Positions 6,370 to 11,632 of a DNA stretch of 11,632 nucleotides are shown here, in pieces; the stretch's first letter is position 1; every line of letters starts with the position of its first letter. The notes beneath the pieces were generated by a model, which worked only from the letters and a program-made list of their open reading frames with translations, had not been told where the DNA came from and did no database searches. This DNA is from JBCBST01 sp039819115 (GTDB taxonomy: Bacteria > Bacteroidota > Rhodothermia > Balneolales > Balneolaceae). The position numbers were made by a program, and so were the translations under genes. Location: contig JBCBST010000103.1 of the NCBI GenBank assembly GCA_039819115.1, positions 1-11,632 of the forward strand, in the 5' to 3' direction.

Positions 6370-7869
6370 CTACAGGGTAACTCCATCTTTCCAAATCGCG
6401 ATTTCCCGGTATCCCCGTTTCTCGTTATTGGTGTATACCTCTCCGGAGGCTACCTGTAACAAATACGTGAAGAATGCTTCGGTCAGATCTTCGAATGAGG
6501 TCCCATCCATAAGTACGCCGGCGTCGAAGTCGATCCATTTAGGTTTTCGCTCAGCCAGATCGGTATTGGTCGAAATCTTGACGGTGGGAGCTGGAAAGCC
6601 CAGTGGGGTGCCCCGTCCGGTGGTGAATAATACCATATTAGCCCCCGATGCCGTCATAACGGTTGAAGAGACGCCATCGTTACCGGGACCATAAATGAGA
6701 GAGAGGCCGGGTTTGCGTACCCGTTCTCCATAATCAAGTACGTCGGTAATGGTAGCCTGTCCACCTTTTTGTATAGCACCCAACGATTTCTCCTCTAAGG
6801 TAGTAATGCCTCCGTCTTTGTTACCCGGTGATGGATTTTCGTACACCGGCTGGCCATAAGATTTGAAATAGGATTTAAAGTTGTTGATCAATCCCACGAT
6901 ATCCTCGAATACATCGGCATTTTCTGCCCGGTTCATGAGTTGTTGCTCGGCTCCAAACATCTCCGGCACTTCCGTTTGAACTACCCGTCCGCCTAATGCC
7001 GTAAGTTTATCCGTAATCCGGCCCACCAGAGGGTTGGCGGTGAGGCCTGAAAATCCATCCGAGCCTCCGCATTTAACTCCAATGGTGAGCTCCGATGCCG
7101 GGACCTCCTCCCGGAGGTCTTCCTTCATGATGTCCGCAAGTTCTTCGATGGCCTCAATGCCATCCTCAATTTCATCCGAAACCTCCTGGGCGGTGATTAC
7201 ACGAATGCGGCTTCGGTCTTCCACTTTGGCCAGTTCAAGGAGTTCGTCCACCTGGTTATTCTCACAACCCAGTGCAAGCAGCAACACCCCGCCAACATTA
7301 GGATGATGTATCAATCCGGCTAAAATACGCTGGGTGTAGGTGAGATCATCCCCCAGCTGGCTGCATCCAAAGGGATGAGGAAAAGCATGAACACCATCAA
7401 TGGACGGATGGGAGGCTAAGGGCATGCTTTGCTGGGCAATCATCATGCTCGAAGTATTCACACACCCCACGGTATTTAAAATCCAGATCTCGTTTCGGAT
7501 TCCAACGGTACCATTTGATCGTTTATATCCTTTAAAGGTGTAGGGTTTTTGGGAGGGCGCAGGAGCAGGGTTAGCAACCGGTGCATAAGTGTATGCAAGC
7601 AGTTCGTCTAAATCGGTTTCCAGGTTATGGGAATGAACCCATGCTCCGGGTTCAATCGATTCGGTGGTATGCCCGATTACGGCTCCGAATTTAACTACAG
7701 GTACACCTTCTTCGATAGCTTCCAGGGCTATTTTATGTCCTTTTGGGATGGAGGTGTGCACGGTAATGTGTTTTCCATCCACATCCAGTACTTCTCCTTC
7801 CGGGAGTTCGTCAAGAGCAACCAGTACATTATCGTCGGGATGGATATGCAGAAAGGATGGAGTGTCCAT
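6370..7869 (-). CDS. uxaA: altronate dehydratase
   Basis: UxaA removes water from D-altronate to give 2-keto-3-deoxy-D-gluconate in the hexuronate (isomerase) pathway, in the cytoplasm. From ATG 7869 the protein has 499 residues, close to the E. coli length of about 495. An N-terminal SAF-type domain (about 8-85) includes ITVHTSIPKGHKIAL. After a proline/alanine linker (97-108) comes the large catalytic domain with RSNGTVGIRNEIWILNTVGC (117-136), HPFGCSQLGDD (165-175), ALGCENNQ (199-206), GVKCGGSDGFSGLTANP (264-280) and GRGTPLGFPAPTVKIS (418-433). Cysteines 136, 169, 202 and 267 sit in these conserved segments. I chose 7869 because the next in-frame start upstream (7911) would overlap the VOC gene and add an untypical leader. 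The gene begins 7 bases after the VOC stop, so they form one operon. Confidence 0.95.
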   Translation of the reverse strand: MDTPSFLHIHPDDNVLVALDELPEGEVLDVDGKHITVHTSIPKGHKIALEAIEEGVPVVKFGAVIGHTTESIEPGAWVHSHNLETDLDELLAYTYAPVANPAPAPSQKPYTFKGYKRSNGTVGIRNEIWILNTVGCVNTSSMMIAQQSMPLASHPSIDGVHAFPHPFGCSQLGDDLTYTQRILAGLIHHPNVGGVLLLALGCENNQVDELLELAKVEDRSRIRVITAQEVSDEIEDGIEAIEELADIMKEDLREEVPASELTIGVKCGGSDGFSGLTANPLVGRITDKLTALGGRVVQTEVPEMFGAEQQLMNRAENADVFEDIVGLINNFKSYFKSYGQPVYENPSPGNKDGGITTLEEKSLGAIQKGGQATITDVLDYGERVRKPGLSLIYGPGNDGVSSTVMTASGANMVLFTTGRGTPLGFPAPTVKISTNTDLAERKPKWIDFDAGVLMDGTSFEDLTEAFFTYLLQVASGEVYTNNEKRGYREIAIWKDGVTL

Positions 7870-7876
7870 AGAGTGA

Positions 7877-8275
7877 TTATTCGTTGTTAGGGATGGGGGT
7901 ACAGATCTCAATAAGGAAGCCGTTAAGGTCTCTTACGTAACCCACTTTTTGTCCCCACGGCTTTTGTACCACCGATTCGTACAGGGTGGCACCAGCTTCA
8001 ATCGCCCGTGCGAAATCCTCATCGATGTGATCGGTTACCAGGGCAAGTTCAAACCCAGCGGGCTTCGATGTCGGGGTTACGGGCTCAAATCCCTGTTTCA
8101 AATTCGTGTTACCTAACTCAATCGATGCAAAGGCCAGCGTGGTCTCACCGGTGTTGAGTTCGGCATAGTCCTGTTCCGGGGTCATGAAAAGACGCTCAAA
8201 GCCGAAGGCTTGTTCGTAAAAGAGAACGGCTTCAGCCACATTGGGCACATATAAAATCGTGTATCCTAGCTTCAT
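7877..8275 (-). CDS. VOC superfamily (glyoxalase/bleomycin-resistance/dioxygenase) protein
   Basis: From ATG 8275 this is a small single-domain protein of 132 residues with the two beta-alpha-beta-beta-beta modules of the vicinal oxygen chelate fold. Module one starts MKLGYTILYVPNVAEAVLFY (1-20) and module two is near GFELALVTDHID (74-85). The C-terminal strand GFLIEICTP (119-127) carries E123, a typical metal ligand position. The first-ligand position is not an obvious histidine, so metal binding and catalysis cannot be assumed. A longer reading from 8326 adds MLRRLFRYFYTSPQIPP, which does not look like VOC sequence, so the internal ATG is preferred. It is the first gene of a two-gene unit with uxaA. 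The family call is solid; the substrate is unknown, and a link to a uronate derivative is only a guess from position. Confidence 0.88.
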   Translation of the reverse strand: MKLGYTILYVPNVAEAVLFYEQAFGFERLFMTPEQDYAELNTGETTLAFASIELGNTNLKQGFEPVTPTSKPAGFELALVTDHIDEDFARAIEAGATLYESVVQKPWGQKVGYVRDLNGFLIEICTPIPNNE

Positions 8276-8390
8276 TGGGGGTATTTGAGGTGAGGTGTAA
8301 AAGTAACGAAAAAGCCGTCGAAGCATAAACCCAATGCAAACTTTTATGTATTATTTGCGCAAATTTGCACCTTCACGGATCAGTCAGACT
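8276..8390. promoter_or_regulatory. divergent promoter/operator region between the VOC-uxaA unit and uxaC
   Basis: These 115 bases separate the two divergently transcribed halves of the uronate genes and must hold both promoters. Two perfect palindromes overlap: ATTTGCGCAAAT (8353-8364) and GCAAATTTGC (8359-8368). They lie 23-38 bases before the uxaC start, where a repressor or activator could act. TATTAT (8349-8354), a near -10 hexamer, abuts them, but no clear -35 is seen. On the minus strand TACTTTTA (8298-8305) is one base from the Bacteroidota-type TAnnTTTG -7 element. Promoter assignments are weak; the palindromes are certain as sequence. Confidence 0.5.
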
Positions 8391-9791
8391 ATGTCTTTTA
8401 TTCACGACGATTTTCTTCTTCAATCCGCATCTGCACAACGTCTCTATCATGAGTACGCAGCCGGGCTTCCCATCATCGACTACCACTGTCATATTCCGCC
8501 CCAACCCATAGCGGAAGATCACATATTTGAAAACCTGACCCAGATCTGGCTCTATGGCGATCATTATAAGTGGAGGGCGATGCGTGCCAACGGGGTTGAC
8601 GAACGATTTTGCACCGGCGATGCCAGTGATTGGGAAAAATTTCATGCCTGGGCCGCAACGGTACCTAAAACACTCAATAACCCGCTCTATCACTGGACGC
8701 ATATGGAGCTAAAGCATCCGTTTGGGATCACCGACCGGTTGTTGAATGCAGATACCGCAGCATCGATTTGGAAGGAGGGAAACGAGAAGCTGAACACCCC
8801 GGACTTATCCGTACGCAATATCATCCGTTATTTTAATGTCGAGGTGATCTGTACAACCGATGATCCCCTGGATACCTTGGAATACCATCAGCAGATCAAA
8901 GAAAGTGGATTTGAAGTGAAGGTGGTTCCTGCGTTCCGTCCCGATAAAGCAATGATGGTGGAGGATCTGGTCCTGTTTAACTCCTGGGTGGATCGGTTGA
9001 TCGAAATTACGAATCGCGAGGTGTCTGATTATGCCGGATATATGGAAGCTATCCTGGATCGTCATCAGTTTTTCCACGACCGGGGATGCCGGTTATCCGA
9101 TCATGGCATCGAGCAGGCGTACGCAGATGAGTATACGACAGCTGATGTGGAAGCCATCTTTCAAAAAGCCCGGAAGGGAGAAGTCCTAAGCGTAAAGGAA
9201 CAACACATCTTTAAATCCGATATGCTGATCCAGTTCGGACGCATGGATCACGAAAAAGGATGGGTGCAGCAATACCATTTGGGAGCTCTTCGGAATGTAA
9301 ACTCCCGCATGTACCGTACACTCGGACCAGACACGGGTTTTGATTCCATTGGAGATTTTGACCTGGCACGTCCCTTGGGTAAGATGTTGGACCGGCTGGA
9401 TACCGATAACAAACTGGCTAAAACCATTCTCTACAATTTAAACCCTTCTGATAATGCCTTGATGGCCACTATGATCGGTAATTTCCAGGATGGATCTGCT
9501 GTGGGGAAGATGCAGTTCGGATCGGGGTGGTGGTTTCTGGATCAGAAGGAAGGTATCGAAGACCAGCTCATGAATCTGTCGAATATGGGGCTGTTAAGCG
9601 TGTTTGTAGGCATGCTCACCGACTCCCGGAGCTTTCTGTCTTACCCCCGTCACGAATATTTCCGACGGGTGCTGTGTAACTATCTTGGCACCCGGATGGA
9701 CCAGGGTATTCTCCCAACCGACTATGATTTAGTGGGAGGGATGATCGCCGACATCAGCTATCATAATGCCAAACGGTATTTTGAGTTTTAG
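8391..9791 (+). CDS. uxaC: uronate (glucuronate/galacturonate) isomerase
   Basis: UxaC interconverts D-glucuronate with D-fructuronate and D-galacturonate with D-tagaturonate, the first cytoplasmic step of hexuronate use. From ATG 8391 the protein has 466 residues, against about 470 in E. coli. It is a TIM-barrel enzyme of the amidohydrolase superfamily. The early metal-binding motif is IIDYHCHIPP (28-37, with H32 and H34). Other family signatures are CRLSDHG (233-239), QYHLGALRNVNSRMYRTLG (294-312), FGSGWWFLDQKEG (376-388) and GMLTDSRSFLSYPRHEYFRR (407-426). The upstream start at 8334 would add a basic, non-homologous leader that covers the operator palindromes, so 8391 is preferred. No Shine-Dalgarno is evident. 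The divergent neighbour is the VOC-uxaA unit. Confidence 0.96.
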   Translation: MSFIHDDFLLQSASAQRLYHEYAAGLPIIDYHCHIPPQPIAEDHIFENLTQIWLYGDHYKWRAMRANGVDERFCTGDASDWEKFHAWAATVPKTLNNPLYHWTHMELKHPFGITDRLLNADTAASIWKEGNEKLNTPDLSVRNIIRYFNVEVICTTDDPLDTLEYHQQIKESGFEVKVVPAFRPDKAMMVEDLVLFNSWVDRLIEITNREVSDYAGYMEAILDRHQFFHDRGCRLSDHGIEQAYADEYTTADVEAIFQKARKGEVLSVKEQHIFKSDMLIQFGRMDHEKGWVQQYHLGALRNVNSRMYRTLGPDTGFDSIGDFDLARPLGKMLDRLDTDNKLAKTILYNLNPSDNALMATMIGNFQDGSAVGKMQFGSGWWFLDQKEGIEDQLMNLSNMGLLSVFVGMLTDSRSFLSYPRHEYFRRVLCNYLGTRMDQGILPTDYDLVGGMIADISYHNAKRYFEF

Positions 9792-9889
9792 GGGGATACC
9801 GGAAACCTGCATACTTGCATAGTCAGGAATTTGTGGCAGAGCTAAGAATTCACACATCCTTGTTGGGATACATGAACGATAGAGATCCG

Positions 9890-10933
9890 CTATTTTTTTT
9901 CCGCACCATACAGGTATTCACCTGCTTTTTTGCTCATCAATCTATAGTCGTGTCCAACGTTTGGAACAATTTCCAGTTTCCAGTTAAATGTCAGGTTCGA
10001 ATCGGCTGCTATCTTTTTGGATTGATGGTAAAAATAGATACCTCTTTCTAACCGGTGAAGTCCTTGTTTGTCCACCTCCGGTGAGCGTCTCAAATGTCCT
10101 CTCGTTTCGTTTTCATCGTCTTTTTCCCCTAAAAAGAGGATGAGGTTAGCACCAAAGTTTAATTCTTTAGCTGTTTCATGAAGGGAAAGAAGTCCGTATG
10201 GAAAGGATTCTGAAAGGGACGGGACCGTGTACCAACCGGCATTTGAGGCTAGTATCCGGTCAGCTTTGCTTTCCGGTTCAAAGATGGCAAGCCGATGTAG
10301 AAGTTGTCCCCCGGCGGAATGCCCAAACAGGTCATAACGATAGGAGGTCAGGTTCAGCTCTGTTTTTACCGCATCAAACACTCGGTCAAAATCCCCGAAT
10401 ATCCATTGACTAGCGTCGTGATTAATGCTGAATGTTTGTTTTTGCACATCCACGTTATCGATCATTCCACCCAGGTTATAGCTCCAGAACCCGGGATAAT
10501 GCTGTTCTGAATACTCGGGAGACAGTACAAGCAGGTTGTATTGTTCGGATAACTCTATCCAGGCATCACGATAATCGTCTCCATTCCTTCCGGCTCCGGG
10601 AATCACAAGAAGTACCCTGGAGCCCTGATTAAAACTCATGGGTTTGTAATAGTGAATCGCAATCGTTTTGTTTTTGTCATATCCGCCTTCCATCCAAAAG
10701 GTGCCGGGGCCGTCTTTTATATCTATAGAATGTACCAATGTATCGACCTCAGGTTCTGACTTGGATGTTGAAATAAGCTTCATATTACAATGCGGACAGG
10801 TTCCCCCTTTAGAAAAGGTTAGCGTATCACAGTCGAGGCCACATGGGGGGCAAAAATAGTTACCGCTGTTCTTGATGCATGAAGCACACATCAAAAAGCA
10901 GAATAGGAAAACGAAGCTTGTTGATTTAATCAT
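9890..10933 (-). CDS. lipoprotein alpha/beta hydrolase with N-terminal cysteine-rich (CxxC) segment
   Basis: From ATG 10933 this is a 347-residue exported protein. A hydrophobic leader (residues 5-18) ends in CASC, so C19 is a probable lipid-modified cysteine and the protein is likely membrane-anchored. Next comes a compact cysteine-rich segment, YFCPPCGLDCDTLTF (26-40) then GGTCPHCNMKL (43-53), resembling the heavy-metal-binding domains of the CP..CGM type. The rest is an alpha/beta hydrolase: oxyanion-region IPGAGRNGDDYRDAW (111-125), nucleophile elbow FGHSAGGQ (203-210, S206), an acidic candidate in GEKDDENE (269-276) and catalytic H328 in NVGHDYR. The fold is closest in feel to the secreted polyhydroxybutyrate-depolymerase/feruloyl-esterase-like group. 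The start at 10975 is less likely because it puts 14 residues before the signal peptide. The last codons lie in an A8 tract. It follows the AraC gene by 60 bases on the same strand. The substrate is unknown. Confidence 0.85.
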   Translation of the reverse strand: MIKSTSFVFLFCFLMCASCIKNSGNYFCPPCGLDCDTLTFSKGGTCPHCNMKLISTSKSEPEVDTLVHSIDIKDGPGTFWMEGGYDKNKTIAIHYYKPMSFNQGSRVLLVIPGAGRNGDDYRDAWIELSEQYNLLVLSPEYSEQHYPGFWSYNLGGMIDNVDVQKQTFSINHDASQWIFGDFDRVFDAVKTELNLTSYRYDLFGHSAGGQLLHRLAIFEPESKADRILASNAGWYTVPSLSESFPYGLLSLHETAKELNFGANLILFLGEKDDENETRGHLRRSPEVDKQGLHRLERGIYFYHQSKKIAADSNLTFNWKLEIVPNVGHDYRLMSKKAGEYLYGAEKK

Positions 10934-10993
10934 AGGTGATAAGCTACATGGTCCAACGGATCGGCAAAAGGACATCCGGGCGCAGGATGGGGA

Positions 10994-11632
10994 CTAATTA
11001 TGCAGAGAGGTGACTTCGGTTGGGAGGACTCCCGTATGCTTTTTCAGGATAGCACGTAGTTGGTTAGAGCTTTTAAGTCCGCATTGATGGGCTACAACAT
11101 CAACTTTATGGCCTTCAGATAGCAAAGCGACCGCTTTTTCCACTCTTAACTTTTCAATGTATGCGCCTATAGTGATCCCTGTGGTCTTTTTGAAAAGACG
11201 GGTAAGATTTCTTTTGCTCATGTTCAGTTTTAGAGCCAGTTCTTCTGTGGTAGGTGCCTGGGTAAGGTTGTTGATCAGATAGTCCTGGGCTTGATGGATG
11301 CGTTGATCGATATGATTCCGGTATTGAAGAAAAATGCTAAGCTGTGGGTCTGAGGCACTTCGGCGAAAATAAATAACCACCTCTTTAGCTACGTCAAGAG
11401 CGAGTCGGGTACCGTAAAATTGTTCCAGCAGAAATAGGGAAAGGTCGATGCCTGAAGAAACACCGGCGCTGGAATGAATCTTACCGGATTGTGTGAATAA
11501 CCGGTTTTTTTCAAGGCGGATTGTGGGAAATCGTTTTGAAAATGCATCAAAGTACTTCCAATGCAGCGTAGCTGTTTTACCATCAAGTAAACCCGATTCG
11601 GCAAGCAGGAAACTACCGGTACAAACACTACA
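10994..11632 (-). CDS. DJ-1/PfpI-domain AraC-family transcriptional regulator, N-terminus outside the window
   Basis: One uninterrupted minus-strand frame runs from the window end to the stop at 10994, giving 212 residues. The first 90 are the end of a class-I glutamine-amidotransferase-like (DJ-1/PfpI) domain: CSVCTGSFLLAESGLLDGKT (1-20) with the cysteine elbow at C4, ATLHWKYFDAF (21-31), SSAGVSSGIDLSLFLLE (54-70) and LALDVAKEVVIYFRR (77-91). After a linker comes an AraC DNA-binding domain (about 110-207) with two helix-turn-helix units: TEELALKLNMSKRNLTRLFK (129-148) and VDVVAHQCGLKSSNQLRAIL (177-196). This layout is that of FtrA/GATase1-AraC activators, whose N-terminal domain usually senses a ligand and is not catalytic. 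It lies just before the lipoprotein hydrolase gene and may control it. An apparent GTG start at 11380 would discard the sensor domain and is not the true start. Confidence 0.92.
   Translation of the reverse strand, partial: CSVCTGSFLLAESGLLDGKTATLHWKYFDAFSKRFPTIRLEKNRLFTQSGKIHSSAGVSSGIDLSLFLLEQFYGTRLALDVAKEVVIYFRRSASDPQLSIFLQYRNHIDQRIHQAQDYLINNLTQAPTTEELALKLNMSKRNLTRLFKKTTGITIGAYIEKLRVEKAVALLSEGHKVDVVAHQCGLKSSNQLRAILKKHTGVLPTEVTSLHN

Noticed and set aside
7034..7306. A 90-codon plus-strand frame opposite uxaA
   Set aside because: It is a serine-rich antisense shadow of the conserved UxaA coding sequence.
7870..7911. Upstream start of uxaA at 7911
   Set aside because: It would overlap the VOC gene and add 14 residues not typical of altronate dehydratases.
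9792..9900. A possible terminator for uxaC using the T8 run at 9893-9900
   Set aside because: The only nearby stem is about four base pairs (GGAT/ATCC), too weak to call. The T8 run is also explained by the lysine codons at the end of the hydrolase gene.
11389..11628. A 79-codon minus-strand open frame and an apparent break in the AraC gene
   Set aside because: It is a shadow frame. The true frame is open without interruption from 11632 to 10994 and encodes clear DJ-1 and AraC motifs, so there is no frameshift.

Overview
The window reads as part of a chromosome of a free-living polysaccharide-degrading bacterium, most likely of the Bacteroidota/Balneolota type. This is an inference from three things: a secreted pectin-type GH28 and GH2 enzyme pair, start codons that mostly lack a Shine-Dalgarno sequence, and an intergenic region full of short palindromic repeats. 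No rRNA, tRNA, CRISPR array, transposase or phage gene is visible.

Layout. (1) Positions 2-3653, plus strand: the 3' part of a GH28 beta-helix glycosidase, overlapping a large secreted GH2 glycosidase by 29 bases. (2) Positions 3691-3780: two stem-loop terminators, apparently one for each of the converging transcription units. (3) Positions 3783-5501, minus strand: a CPBP (CAAX-type) membrane protease, translationally coupled by TAATG to a toroid-type (prenyltransferase/squalene-cyclase-like) gene that carries a frameshift. (4) Positions 5502-6369: an 868-base non-coding stretch with REP-like hairpins, an inverted REP pair and a degenerate direct duplication. (5) Positions 6370-8275, minus strand: a VOC-family gene followed 7 bases later by altronate dehydratase (uxaA). 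(6) Positions 8276-8390: a divergent promoter region with overlapping perfect palindromes. (7) Positions 8391-9791, plus strand: uronate isomerase (uxaC). (8) Positions 9890-11632, minus strand: a lipoprotein alpha/beta hydrolase with an N-terminal cysteine-rich metal-binding-like segment, preceded by a DJ-1/PfpI-AraC regulator cut by the window end.

How the genes fit together. GH28 and GH2 enzymes could release galacturonate and neutral sugars from pectin or rhamnogalacturonan outside the cytoplasm. UxaC would convert galacturonate to tagaturonate (or glucuronate to fructuronate), and UxaA would dehydrate altronate to 2-keto-3-deoxygluconate. The reductase between them (UxaB) and the KDG kinase and aldolase are not in this window. 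The protease/toroid pair and the regulator/hydrolase pair have no evident link to uronate metabolism.

Nothing here is a clear-cut new system. The items most worth a second look are the coupled CPBP protease/toroid pair with its frameshift, the fused cysteine-rich lipoprotein hydrolase beside a DJ-1/AraC regulator, the shortened GH28 C-terminus at the GH2 overlap, and the repeat-rich intergenic region.
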